Below are positions 19,828-28,809 of a stretch of 64,000 bases of DNA, one piece after another; the stretch's first letter is position 1; every line of letters begins with the position of its first letter. The notes under the pieces are model-generated. The model did not search any database and was not told the DNA's origin. It saw nothing but the letters and a program-made list of their open reading frames with translations. The stretch comes from Pseudonocardia sp. (GTDB taxonomy: Bacteria; Actinomycetota; Actinomycetes; Mycobacteriales; Pseudonocardiaceae): positions 1 through 64,000 of the forward strand of contig JAOZVV010000180.1 of the NCBI GenBank assembly GCA_025869365.1, read 5' to 3'. The translations under genes and the position numbers were made by a program.

Positions 19828-21171
19828 ATGAGCCGCAAGATCCACCTGGCCCTGCACCCGTACGGGGTGGGCGGTCCCGGGCAGCACGGGTTGTGGAAGG
19901 ACCCGAGCATCGCCAAGGACGCCAGCATCGACATCGACTACTACATCCGGCAGGCGAAGGCGGCCGAGCACGCGTTGTTCGACGCGCTCTTCATCGTCGA
20001 CAGCCAGTTCATCAACGCGACCTACCCGGCGCACTACCTCAACCGCCTCGAACCGCTGACGCTGCTCTCCGCGGTCGCCACGCACACCACGCACCTCGGT
20101 CTCGTCGGCACGCTGAGCTCGACGTACAACTCGCCGTTCAACCTGGCGCGGCGGTTCGCCTCGCTCGACCACATCAGCCGTGGCCGGGCCGGCTGGAACG
20201 TCGTCACCAGCTTCGACACCGGCACCAGCCGCAACTACGGGCTCGACGAGCACCTCGACTACCCGACCCGCTACGGGCGGGCGCTGGAGTCGGTGCAGGT
20301 CGTGCAGGGCCTGTGGGACTCCTACGAGGACGACGCCTTCCCGGCGGACGTCGAGCGCGGCGTGTTCGTCGACCCGGACAAGCTGCACGCGCTGGACCAC
20401 GTCGGCGAGCACTTCCGGGTCACCGGACCGCTGAACCTCTCGCGCTCGCCGCAGGGCCAGCCGGTGATCTTCCAGGCGGGCGTGTCGGAGGAGGGGCGGA
20501 CCCTCGCGGCGCAGGTCGCCGAGGGCATCTTCGCCCCCGGCGGCACGTTCGACGAGGCCCGCGCCTACTACGCCGACATCAAGCGGCGCATCGCCGCGGC
20601 GGGCCGGGAGCCCGACCACGTCACGGTCCTCATCCACGGTGGCCCGATCGTCCGCGGCACGGACTCGGCGGCCCGGCGGCGCGCCCGGGAGATCGACGAC
20701 GAGGACCGGGACTTCGACCGCAGCCTCGCGCTGCTGGGCCGGGCCTTCGGCGCGCACGACTTCAGCCGCTACGACCTGGACGCGCCCTTCCCGGACGTGG
20801 CCCATCTCGCGGCGAACGGCGGACGGACCGGGGCCGCGGCGATCATCGCGCGGGCCGGGGCCGAGGGGCTCACCCTGCGCCAGGTGGCCGAGGCGTTCGG
20901 CGAGCGCGGGGAGCCGCCGTTCGTGGGGGCGCCGTCCACGGTGGCCGACACCATCGCGCGCTGGTTCGAGGCGGGCGCGTTCGACGGCCTCAACCTGGCG
21001 TTCCGCAACGACGAGGACCTGGCGTGGTTCGTCGACGGCGTGGTGCCGGAGCTGCAGCGACGCGGTCTGTTCCGCACCGCGTACGAGGCGGAGACGTTGC
21101 GGGGGAACCTCGGTCTGCCGATCCCGGCGAACCGCCACACCCGCGCCCGCACCCTGGTGGACGCGCGATGA
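19828..21171 (+). CDS. NtaA/SnaA/DszA-family flavin monooxygenase, second copy
   Basis: A 447-residue paralogue of the 10549 gene with the same hallmark blocks (VGGPGQHGLW, SSTYNSPFNLARRFASLDHI, LDHVGEHFRVTGPLNL). ATG at 19828 follows GAGAGGA; the track's GTG at 19804 lies too close to the previous stop and adds 8 unconserved residues. The protein ends with ETLRGNLGLPIPANRHT, matching the paralogue's TLRGNLGLPVPPN. Likely takes a different but related substrate, or a second step on the same one. Needs an external reduced-flavin supply. Confidence 0.85.
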   Translation: MSRKIHLALHPYGVGGPGQHGLWKDPSIAKDASIDIDYYIRQAKAAEHALFDALFIVDSQFINATYPAHYLNRLEPLTLLSAVATHTTHLGLVGTLSSTYNSPFNLARRFASLDHISRGRAGWNVVTSFDTGTSRNYGLDEHLDYPTRYGRALESVQVVQGLWDSYEDDAFPADVERGVFVDPDKLHALDHVGEHFRVTGPLNLSRSPQGQPVIFQAGVSEEGRTLAAQVAEGIFAPGGTFDEARAYYADIKRRIAAAGREPDHVTVLIHGGPIVRGTDSAARRRAREIDDEDRDFDRSLALLGRAFGAHDFSRYDLDAPFPDVAHLAANGGRTGAAAIIARAGAEGLTLRQVAEAFGERGEPPFVGAPSTVADTIARWFEAGAFDGLNLAFRNDEDLAWFVDGVVPELQRRGLFRTAYEAETLRGNLGLPIPANRHTRARTLVDAR

Positions 21172-22202
21172 GCCCGCGCTTCCGGCTGGGTTTCCTCACC
21201 CACGTGCAGGGCCGCGACGGGGGAGCCGGCGGGGCCGCGCAGGCCTACCGCAACGCCCAGGAGCTCTTCGTCGTCGCCGACGAGCTGGGCTTCGACGTCG
21301 GCTGGGTGGCCCAGCACCACGTCTCCGCCGGGGGCGGCGGCCTGTCCTCGCCGTGGCCCTTCCTGGCCCACGCGGCCGCCCGCACCACCCGGATCCGGCT
21401 GGCCACCGCCGTCACGATCCTGCCGCTGGAGGACCCGATCCGGCTGGCCGAGGACGTCTCGGTCGTCGACACGCTCAGCGGGGGGCGGGTCGAGATCGGG
21501 GTCGGGAGCGGCTACAACGACGTCGAGTACGCCGCCTTCGGGCGCGACGTCGCCCGGAAGCGCGAGCTGACGAGCGAGAACCTCGCGATCCTGCGCGCGG
21601 CACTGGCGAACGAGGAGGTCGGCGCCGCGGGGTTCACCGTCCAGCCGTCGGCCGCGGACTTCACCGACCGGATCTGGCAGGGGGTGTTCAGCGCTGCCGG
21701 CGCCGGGTACGCGGCGGCCGCCGGTTCGCAGCTGCTGCTCAACCGCGCCACCTACGGCCACGACGCCCCGACCGACGAGGTGCAGCGCCCTTGGGCCGAC
21801 GCCTATCTCGCCGCGTGGAAGGGGCCGTGGGCACCCCGCATCGGGTTGTCCCGCTTCGTCTACCCCGCTGCGGACCGGCGCACGGCGCTCGCGCAGATCG
21901 GCGACGACGTGCTCCGCGCGGCGCAGCGCTTCGGCGAGCGCGGGGGCTTCCCCGCCGGTCTGGGCGTCGACGAGGCGCTCCGCCGGTTCCACTCGTTCTA
22001 CGGGCACCCGGACGAGATCGTCGCCGAGCTGCAACGGGAACGGGTCCTCCCGGTCGCCACCGACCTGATCACCCAGTTCAACCCGGCCGTGCCGGACCAG
22101 GACTCCGCGATCCGGGCACTCGAGCTGATCGCCACGCAGATCGCCCCCGCGCTGGGCTGGCGTCCCGCGGACCGCGTCCCTTCCCTCATCGGAGAGTCAT
22201 GA
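21168..22202 (+). CDS. LLM-class flavin-dependent oxidoreductase, second
   Basis: A 344-residue luciferase-like oxygenase (FRLGFLTHVQG, ELGFDVGWVAQHHVSAGGGG, RIRLATAVTILPLEDPIRLAEDVSVVDTLS kept in the family order). The sequence VAQHHV and GVGSGYNDVEYAAFG fit monooxygenases of the bacterial luciferase group. ATGA overlaps on both sides (with the NtaA-like gene before and the second binding-protein gene after) imply translational coupling. Distinct from the 17119 gene, which it resembles only generally. Confidence 0.8.
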   Translation: MSPRFRLGFLTHVQGRDGGAGGAAQAYRNAQELFVVADELGFDVGWVAQHHVSAGGGGLSSPWPFLAHAAARTTRIRLATAVTILPLEDPIRLAEDVSVVDTLSGGRVEIGVGSGYNDVEYAAFGRDVARKRELTSENLAILRAALANEEVGAAGFTVQPSAADFTDRIWQGVFSAAGAGYAAAAGSQLLLNRATYGHDAPTDEVQRPWADAYLAAWKGPWAPRIGLSRFVYPAADRRTALAQIGDDVLRAAQRFGERGGFPAGLGVDEALRRFHSFYGHPDEIVAELQRERVLPVATDLITQFNPAVPDQDSAIRALELIATQIAPALGWRPADRVPSLIGES

Positions 22203-23755
22203 GAGTCGTCAGCAGGCGGTCCTCGGCAGCCGTCGTCGCCGCCCTGGTGGCCGTGGTGGGGCTGCTCGTCGTGGGCTGTGGGGGCTCCGCGGGCGGCGGG
22301 GCCTCGTCGGACGCGACGATCCGCTGGGGGACGAAGCAGATCCAGGCGAACTGGGACCCGATCGTCACGGGGTCCACCTCCGCGACCATCCTGCTGACCC
22401 CGATCTACGAGTCGTTGTTCACCGTGGACGGGCAGCGCAAGGTGGTGCCGGCGTTGGCGTCGGGTTATGAGTACAACGCCGCCGGTGACCAGATCACGAT
22501 CAGGCTGAAGCCGGGGTTGACGTTCCAGGACGGGTCCCCGGTGGATGCGGAGGCGGTGAAGTTCACCATCGAGCGGATCAAGACCCAGGAGAACTCGGCG
22601 CTGAAGGGGTCGTACAGCAACGTCAGGTCCGCGACCGTGGTCGATCCGCTCACGGTGCGGTTGGACCTGGGGCAGCAGGACTACCAGATCCCGTACCTGC
22701 TGGCGGTGCGGGGCGGGATGCTGCCGAGCAAGGCCGCGGCCCAGGCGGACCCCGCCAAGCTGAACTCGGCGGCCCCGGTGGGCGCGGGCCCGTTCAAGGT
22801 GGTGTCCTACGACCCGGAGTCGAAGATCGTCCTGGAGAAGTGGGACGGGTACTGGGACGCGGCGTCGATCAAGGTGAACCGCATCGAGATCAACTTCGGG
22901 ATCGACTCGTCCACGCTCGTGGCGGGCCTGCAGTCGGGGGTCTACAACTGGGCCCAGATCGACCCGCAGCAGGCCGGGGAGGCGAAGAAGGCCGGGTTCG
23001 ACATCCTGGCGAGCACCGACCGGCACTGGACCTCGATCTTCCTGAGCCTCAACGTGAACAAGGCGCCGTTCACGGATCCGGCGGTGCGTGAGGCCGTTCG
23101 CTACGCGGTCGACCCGGACGAGTTCGCCACGAAGCTCGGCTTCGGCCTGGGGCAACCCGCGCACCAGCCGTTCCCCGAGGGGCACCCGGCGTACGTCCCC
23201 GCGCTCGACGCCGAGCATCCCTACGACCCGGCGAGGGCGCGGGACATCCTGGCGAAGGCCGGGTACGCGGACGGCGCGATCACGTTCGACCTGAACGGCA
23301 TCGCAGGGAACTTCGAGCAGGCGGCCGAGGTGCTGCAGGGCCAGCTCAAGGCCGTCGGGATCATCGCGAACATCCGGCTGCAGGACCAGGCGAACTGGGG
23401 CAAGGGCTACTTCGGCAAGCAGCAGGCGGCCTCGGTCTACGGCTACGTGGGGCGGGACTCGCACGTGCAGGCGTTGACGGAGCACTTCGACGCGGGCGGG
23501 GTCTTGAACCTGAGCTCGCCGACCACCTCGCCGCAGTTCCAGGAGGCGCTCGAAGCGGTGCGGGCCACTCCGATCGACTCGCCGGACTACGAGGCGAAGC
23601 TGCAGGCGGCGGCACAGGCGGGCTACGAGAACGGTTCGACGGTCTCGCTCTATGCCTACCCGAGCGTGGTGGCGAAGGACAGGTCGATCTCGGACCCGCC
23701 CGCGATCGACGGCTACCAGAGCTGGAAGGGCGTGCAGATCACGCGGACCGACTGA
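22199..23755 (+). CDS. ABC importer substrate-binding lipoprotein (family 5), copy 2
   Basis: A 518-residue paralogue of the 11919 protein with lipobox VVGCGG. It has no permease or ATPase of its own nearby, so it probably delivers a second ligand to the same DppBCDF-type importer. Bases 22394-22881 are identical to copy 1, followed by a diverged middle (for example NFEQAAEVLQGQLKAVGIIANI) and a near-identical C-terminal third. The divergent middle is where ligand specificity could differ. ATG overlaps the previous stop. A strong hairpin follows, ending the cluster. Confidence 0.88.
   Translation: MRVVSRRSSAAVVAALVAVVGLLVVGCGGSAGGGASSDATIRWGTKQIQANWDPIVTGSTSATILLTPIYESLFTVDGQRKVVPALASGYEYNAAGDQITIRLKPGLTFQDGSPVDAEAVKFTIERIKTQENSALKGSYSNVRSATVVDPLTVRLDLGQQDYQIPYLLAVRGGMLPSKAAAQADPAKLNSAAPVGAGPFKVVSYDPESKIVLEKWDGYWDAASIKVNRIEINFGIDSSTLVAGLQSGVYNWAQIDPQQAGEAKKAGFDILASTDRHWTSIFLSLNVNKAPFTDPAVREAVRYAVDPDEFATKLGFGLGQPAHQPFPEGHPAYVPALDAEHPYDPARARDILAKAGYADGAITFDLNGIAGNFEQAAEVLQGQLKAVGIIANIRLQDQANWGKGYFGKQQAASVYGYVGRDSHVQALTEHFDAGGVLNLSSPTTSPQFQEALEAVRATPIDSPDYEAKLQAAAQAGYENGSTVSLYAYPSVVAKDRSISDPPAIDGYQSWKGVQITRTD
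22394..22881 (+). repeat. 488-bp perfect repeat, copy 2
   Basis: Identical to 12117-12604. Even third-codon positions are unchanged, whereas sequence immediately outside differs at many positions. Confidence 0.93.
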
Positions 23756-23796
23756 TTCCGCGACGGGTGGTAGCGCCACGCAGCGGGCGTCGACGC

Positions 23797-23844
23797 GCGA
23801 CGCCCGCCCTCCGACCGGGCGGTGCCGGTGAGGGCGGGCGTCGC
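23797..23844. terminator. Bidirectional terminator hairpin
   Basis: Perfect 14-base arms GCGACGCCCGCCCT / AGGGCGGGCGTCGC around a 20-base spacer. It lies between the convergent second binding-protein gene and the amidase gene and can serve both. Confidence 0.75.
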
Positions 23845-23855
23845 GGCGCCGATCG

Positions 23856-25310
23856 TCAGAGCGTCGGGACCAGCGCGCCCCACGGCTCGGCCGCCTCGAA
23901 GGCGGCGGCGGCGGTCATGACGCTGAGCTCGTCGTAGGTCCTGCCGACGATCTGCAGCCCGGTCGGCACACCCGCGGAGCTGAAGCCCGACGGGACCGAC
24001 GCGACCGGGCACTGGCCGAGCAGGTTGAACGGGTAGGTCATCGCCCACTGCACGTAGGGGTGGACGGGCTTGCCGTTGATCCGGAAGTCCGGGTCGTCGT
24101 TGGCGTGGTCGGCCTTGAGGGCCGGGGCCGCGATCGTCGGGCAGATCAGCACGTCGTACTCCTCGAGCAGCGGGCCGAGGTGGTTGTACATCTCGGTCCG
24201 CACGTACTGCGTGCGGATGTCACGCACCGCCGAGTGGTTCAGCCCGCGCTCGAGCACCCCCCGCGTGAAGGGATCCATCTCATAGCCCCAACGGGGGAGG
24301 AGGTCGCCGCACGCGGCGGCGAACATCGCCTCCCAGTGGGTCATCCAGGCGTCGTGTGCGGACATGTTCCAGGGGAGATCGACCTCCTCGACCGTGGCCC
24401 CGAGGCTGCGGAAGACCTCCACGGCCGCCCGGGTGTTCGCGGCGACCTCGTGGTCGACCTCGTAGTAGCCGAGATCGGGGGAGTAGGCGATCTTCCAACC
24501 CCGAACGGCCTCGACGTCGTAGGCCGTGGGCAGCAGTTCCTTGGGGCGCACGGTCGAGAGGTCGCGGGGATGCGGTCCGGACATGACGTTCTGCATCAGC
24601 GCCGCATCGGCCACGCTGCGGGTGAGCGGGCCGAAGTGCAGGAACTCCTCCGAGGTCGACGGCAGGAGGCCGGACGGGTTGCGACCGAACGACGGCTTCA
24701 ACCCGAAGATCCCGTTGAACGACGCGGGGATGCGGATCGAACCACCACCGTCGGTGCCGTCGGCGATCGTGGACATGCCCGCCGCCACCGCGACGGCCGA
24801 TCCTCCGGACGAGCCGCCCGAGCTGCACTCGAGGTTCCAGGGGTTGCGGGTGACGCCCCACAGCGGCGTGTGGGTGTGCCCGGCGTGGCCGAACTCCGGC
24901 GTGGTGGTCTGCAGGTGCATGATCGCGCCGGCGTCGAAGAGGCGCTGGACGGTCGGCATCGTCACCTCGGCCCGGACGCCCTCGTAGACCCGGGAACCCC
25001 ACGTCACGACCTCGCCCTCGATCGGGTGCAGGTCCTTGATCGCCACCGGGATGCCTTCGAGGGGACGGGTCGCCTCCCCCGTGAAGTAGCGCTGCTCGGC
25101 GGCTCGGGCCTGCTGCAGGGCCCGCTCGAAGTGCGTGGCGGTCACGGCGTTGACCTTCGAGTTGACGGCCTCGTAGCGGTCGATCTGCGCCTGCAGCAGT
25201 TCGACGGGGGAGAGCTCGCGCCGGCGGAAGAGCTCGATCGCGTCGGTGGCCGTCGTGTAGACGACCGCGTCGGAGGCGGTCGTCGCGCGGCGTTCGTCGG
25301 TGTTGGTCAT
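23856..25310 (-). CDS. Amidase (amidase-signature family)
   Basis: A 484-residue amidase-signature hydrolase that would release ammonia and a carboxylate from an amide. The Lys-Ser-Ser triad regions are visible: catalytic lysine in GIPVAIKDLH, the glycine/serine-rich CSSGGSSGGSAVAVAAGM, and nucleophile serine region DGTDGGGSIRIPASF. ATG at 25310 follows AAGGAG with 5 bases; the track's GTG six bases upstream abuts that site. It lies 55 bases after the amine oxidase on the same strand, so the two are probably one transcript. Substrate is unknown; GatA of the tRNA amidotransferase is unlikely in this setting. Confidence 0.83.
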   Translation of the reverse strand: MTNTDERRATTASDAVVYTTATDAIELFRRRELSPVELLQAQIDRYEAVNSKVNAVTATHFERALQQARAAEQRYFTGEATRPLEGIPVAIKDLHPIEGEVVTWGSRVYEGVRAEVTMPTVQRLFDAGAIMHLQTTTPEFGHAGHTHTPLWGVTRNPWNLECSSGGSSGGSAVAVAAGMSTIADGTDGGGSIRIPASFNGIFGLKPSFGRNPSGLLPSTSEEFLHFGPLTRSVADAALMQNVMSGPHPRDLSTVRPKELLPTAYDVEAVRGWKIAYSPDLGYYEVDHEVAANTRAAVEVFRSLGATVEEVDLPWNMSAHDAWMTHWEAMFAAACGDLLPRWGYEMDPFTRGVLERGLNHSAVRDIRTQYVRTEMYNHLGPLLEEYDVLICPTIAAPALKADHANDDPDFRINGKPVHPYVQWAMTYPFNLLGQCPVASVPSGFSSAGVPTGLQIVGRTYDELSVMTAAAAFEAAEPWGALVPTL

Positions 25311-25365
25311 GATCACTCCTTGACTGGTGAACCGTGCTCTGTGGGCAGTGGGGATGGGGTGACCG

Positions 25366-27315
25366 TCACTCCGGGCCGTGACAGCAGCCGTCGCCGGAGG
25401 TGTCGGAACGGCCCCGCGGAACCGTCCGGGGAAGGTCCAGGATCGGGTTGCGGTCGAAGAAGCCGAACGGCTGCAGCGTGAAGCCGACGTGCTGGCGCGG
25501 CATGACCGGCCAGTCCTCCAGTCGCACCACGTGGTGCATGCCGAACGTGTACCAGACGACCAGGTCCCGGTCGGTGATCTCGCGGTTGGCGGCGGTCCAT
25601 GCCGGAAGGCCGTCGCCTCCCCGGGACTGGTTGGGGTACTCGCCCGCGGGGAACCGCTCGCGTGGGTCGAAGGCGGTCACCCACAGGGTGTTCGTGGCGA
25701 ACGCGGCACGCCGGGACACGTGCGCGTCGGGAGCGGCGGCGAGCGTGATCGCGTCGGTGGGGACGATCCGGTAGGCGACGGGCTCGCCGACGGCGTTGCG
25801 CCGCCGGTGGTTCACGACCTTCCAGAAGCGGTGTTTCGCGGCGTCCGCGCGGCGGATGGCGTCCTGCTCACGTTCGAGGAGCCGGTCGACGGTGTAGAAG
25901 CAACTGCCGGTCGGGTTCTCCTCGGGGACGATGGTGTCCACCTCGTAGACCGCGTTCTCGGCGCCGTCGAGGTCGAAGTCCAGCCGCATGTTGAAGATGT
26001 GCTGGTGGATCGGGGCGAAGAGCCCGTCGCCGTTCAGGGTCTGCCCGTATCTCGACCGCTCCCCGGCGGGCTGGCCGGCGGTGGACAGGATGCCCGTCGC
26101 CTTGACCAGGAACTCGATCGTGCCGTCGAGGTAGAGGTGCCAGTAGAAGCCGTACTCGTAGTTGGCGACCGTGGCGATGAAGGAGATCAATAGCCGCCGG
26201 GAGCGTCGGACCTCCGCGGAGTCCTTGCGGAAGTCGTAGTGCTTCCAGGCGATCGAGTCGTCCTCCTCGTGCATGCAGACGGCGTTGCGGATGACCACGG
26301 GATTGCCGTGGCTGTCGTTGGCGACGCCGTCGAAGTAGCGGATCTCGCCGAGGCAGTCGCATCCGAGCACCAGCGAGTTGGCGAGGGCACCGATGTTGTA
26401 CTCGCCGGCGTCGAAGGCGTTCTTGCGGGACTGCACCGGGGACGGATCGCCGTAGGGCACGACCATCTCGGTGAGTGAGGCCCGGTGCAGCACCGACCGG
26501 TCCTCGTCTCCGTCGCGGTAGTGCACCTGGTGCAGGACGAGGCCTTCGCGGGCGGTGAAACCGATCCGGAACGACCAGTTGGCCCAGCGGACGTGGTGGC
26601 CGTCGACCGTGAAGGAGGGCCCTTCGGGCTGGACGATCTCGAGGGGCTTCAGGTCCGTCCGCGCCGGGCCGACGTCCTGGGGCAGGTAGTTGCCGGTGGC
26701 CCGCGGGACCTCGACGACGCCGTGGTCCTCGATCTCGACGACCTCGCCCGCGTTGAGGTCGTAGACGATGACCAGGTTCTCGGCGGGGTGGGCGTAGGGA
26801 TTGTCGTCGGCGGTCAGCCGGGTGTAGACGAGGGCGCGCATCAGCCTGCGTCCCTGGTCGTCCACCCCGTAGTAGCCGGCGGACCAGGGTTCGACGCACA
26901 CGAGGTCGAGGTCGGTGAGACCCCGGCGGGCGAGCGTCTCGACCACCCGTGGATCGGCCTTGCAGGTGCGTTCGACCTCGTCGAACTCGTCGAGCATGAT
27001 GGGCGGCTGGGTCCCGTGCGGAAGGGTCGTCCACCGGTCGACGGTCCCCGTCCGGAGGTCGACGTCGGCCTCGTACGACGCGTTGGCGGCCCGGTCGATC
27101 AGGACTGCGACCGCCGTGCGCGCGACCTCGGAGTGGTCGCCGCGAAGCGCCTCCTTCGACGGCTCGACCAGGGTGACCGACACGAAGCGGAAGGACTCCG
27201 CCCCTGCCGGACCTGCGCGCAGCACGGCGACGGCACGAGCGATCTCCTCGGGGGACAACGGATCCAACGGGTGGGCGGTCTGCTCGGCGGAGACGGTGGT
27301 GGGCGACGCGGTCAT
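25366..27315 (-). CDS. Copper amine oxidase (primary-amine oxidase)
   Basis: A 649-residue quinoprotein that oxidises primary amines to aldehydes with release of ammonia and hydrogen peroxide. The topaquinone precursor motif NYEY is present (tyrosine 386), the catalytic base lies in FDAGEY (D302), and copper histidines are seen in APIHQHIF (H437, H439), with the conserved C-terminal DWPVMPRQHVGF. The ATG at 27315 follows AAAGGAG; the track ORF extends 47 residues too far. It resembles the Arthrobacter phenylethylamine oxidase in order and motifs. No signal peptide, so probably cytoplasmic. Confidence 0.9.
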   Translation of the reverse strand: MTASPTTVSAEQTAHPLDPLSPEEIARAVAVLRAGPAGAESFRFVSVTLVEPSKEALRGDHSEVARTAVAVLIDRAANASYEADVDLRTGTVDRWTTLPHGTQPPIMLDEFDEVERTCKADPRVVETLARRGLTDLDLVCVEPWSAGYYGVDDQGRRLMRALVYTRLTADDNPYAHPAENLVIVYDLNAGEVVEIEDHGVVEVPRATGNYLPQDVGPARTDLKPLEIVQPEGPSFTVDGHHVRWANWSFRIGFTAREGLVLHQVHYRDGDEDRSVLHRASLTEMVVPYGDPSPVQSRKNAFDAGEYNIGALANSLVLGCDCLGEIRYFDGVANDSHGNPVVIRNAVCMHEEDDSIAWKHYDFRKDSAEVRRSRRLLISFIATVANYEYGFYWHLYLDGTIEFLVKATGILSTAGQPAGERSRYGQTLNGDGLFAPIHQHIFNMRLDFDLDGAENAVYEVDTIVPEENPTGSCFYTVDRLLEREQDAIRRADAAKHRFWKVVNHRRRNAVGEPVAYRIVPTDAITLAAAPDAHVSRRAAFATNTLWVTAFDPRERFPAGEYPNQSRGGDGLPAWTAANREITDRDLVVWYTFGMHHVVRLEDWPVMPRQHVGFTLQPFGFFDRNPILDLPRTVPRGRSDTSGDGCCHGPE

Positions 27316-27712
27316 GTGTGCCCGGCTCCTTTCGTCTGGTCGTTCGTGGGACGGGACGGGGGTGAGGTCAGATCGGATCGGCCACGGGCCCGGCGAGCGG
27401 TAGGACAGCCGTGCCACTCCGGTGAGGTTCGGCGAGTCGTAGATCCGGTACGCCACCGCCGCCTCGACGATCGCGCGACGGCCGTCGCGCCCGTGGCGAT
27501 GGAGAGATCACGCCGAACACGAGACCGAGTGGTCGATTTCCGGACGACCGTCGGTGATGTTCTCGGGGATGCAGTGCACCTTCACCTCGCCGATCCGGGG
27601 TGGTGTCAGGGGGTGTGATCGGCGAGTGTAGGGAGGAGATCGGCCGGGCCGCATCGGTCAGCTGACGTATCTGCCCTGGTCACGGGGCTACCCGAGGCTG
27701 CGAGGCGGTCGG
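27316..27712. other. Gap upstream of the amine oxidase, no gene seen
   Basis: These 397 bases separate the LuxR gene's end from the amine oxidase start, both on the minus strand. They must carry the promoter of the amine oxidase/amidase unit. I see no clear operator or RNA gene. Confidence 0.4.
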
Positions 27713-28729
27713 TCACCGACGGCCGGCGTCGTGTCCCCTCAGCTGGGCGGAGAGGAGCAGCAGACCTTCACGGGTGGCCAGCGCCGCCGCTTCCGCGCGG
27801 GACGACACCTCCAGCTTGGCCAAGATGTGCTCGACGTGCGTGGACACCGTTCGCCGGCTCACGACCAGGGAGGCGGCGATCTCCGGGTTGCTGGCGCCGG
27901 CGGCGAGCAGCGTCAGCACCTGGAGCTCGCGAGCGGTCAGTCCGTACGGCGCGGGCGTCGCACGCTCCGCCACGAGGACGGTCGCCCCCGCGCAGTGCGT
28001 GAGGTCGAGCCGATGGGCGCCCCCGAACTCGTCGAGCCAGAGCAGGCTGCTGTCCCGGCGCGGCAGCGATGCCAGGAGCAACGGCCACAACTGCCCGTCG
28101 GCCCGGAGGATCGGACCGACGTCTCGTCCGGGTACAGGTTGTTGCACGTCGGCGCCGATCACCGCGACGTGCGCGTCGGGATAGGCCTCGTCCGCCAGGA
28201 CCTGGTGCGGCGCCAGGAGGTTGCTCGACCCGGCGAGGATCGGCCGGAACCGCTCGACGATCTCGCGCCTCTCGTCGGTGGCGGCCTGCGGCGCCTCCCA
28301 GCTCATGTGGATGGCGCCCGCGTGCGAGCCGTCCGGCAGCCAGAGACATGCGGTGAGGCCTTCGCGGTAACCCGCGGGGAGCAGGTGGGTCTCGGCGAGG
28401 GCGGTCGCGGCGAACTGGACGTTCCATTCACGGGCCAGGTCCGACCAGCGCAGAGCGCTGCGCACCTGGGTCCTCAGCAACCGGAACCCGGGGTTGTCCG
28501 TATGCGGGACGAAGTCGTCCAGTACGTCCTTCAGCGTCCGGTCGGAGTAGCCGGCGGCGGTCAGCACCTGGTGCTGCGGCGAGAGGGCGAACGGGTTCGA
28601 TGCGGTCAGGGCGATCGCGTCGCACCGGACGAGGTCGCGCAGGAGCTGTACGGCCTGCTCCGCACGCTCCACCAGGCTCGCGGGGAGCCCTGGGCCGCCG
28701 GTCTCGGTGCGAACGGAGTGCGGACCCAT
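27713..28729 (-). CDS. LuxR-type transcriptional regulator
   Basis: A 338-residue regulator with a C-terminal LuxR helix-turn-helix (about residues 265-325: LTARELQVLTLLAAGASNPEIA, VSRRTVSTHVEHILAKL). The N-terminal 230 residues look GAF-like and would be a sensor. Start ATG at 28729 behind AGGAG. It is immediately upstream of, and in the same direction as, the amine oxidase and amidase, so it may regulate them, though 397 bases separate them. It is not preceded by a kinase or by an autoinducer synthase. Confidence 0.82.
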   Translation of the reverse strand: MGPHSVRTETGGPGLPASLVERAEQAVQLLRDLVRCDAIALTASNPFALSPQHQVLTAAGYSDRTLKDVLDDFVPHTDNPGFRLLRTQVRSALRWSDLAREWNVQFAATALAETHLLPAGYREGLTACLWLPDGSHAGAIHMSWEAPQAATDERREIVERFRPILAGSSNLLAPHQVLADEAYPDAHVAVIGADVQQPVPGRDVGPILRADGQLWPLLLASLPRRDSSLLWLDEFGGAHRLDLTHCAGATVLVAERATPAPYGLTARELQVLTLLAAGASNPEIAASLVVSRRTVSTHVEHILAKLEVSSRAEAAALATREGLLLLSAQLRGHDAGRR

Positions 28730-28809
28730 GATTCATCTCCTGGTCGCGTGGACGAGCCAGGATCGTAAGGCGTTCGAGGGTGTTTTCCCACCGATGGTGG
28801 CGGTCTCGG

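Noticed and set aside
23860-25310. Amidase as GatA of tRNA amidotransferase
   Set aside because: No gatB or gatC neighbours, and the adjacent amine oxidase suggests a catabolic amidase.
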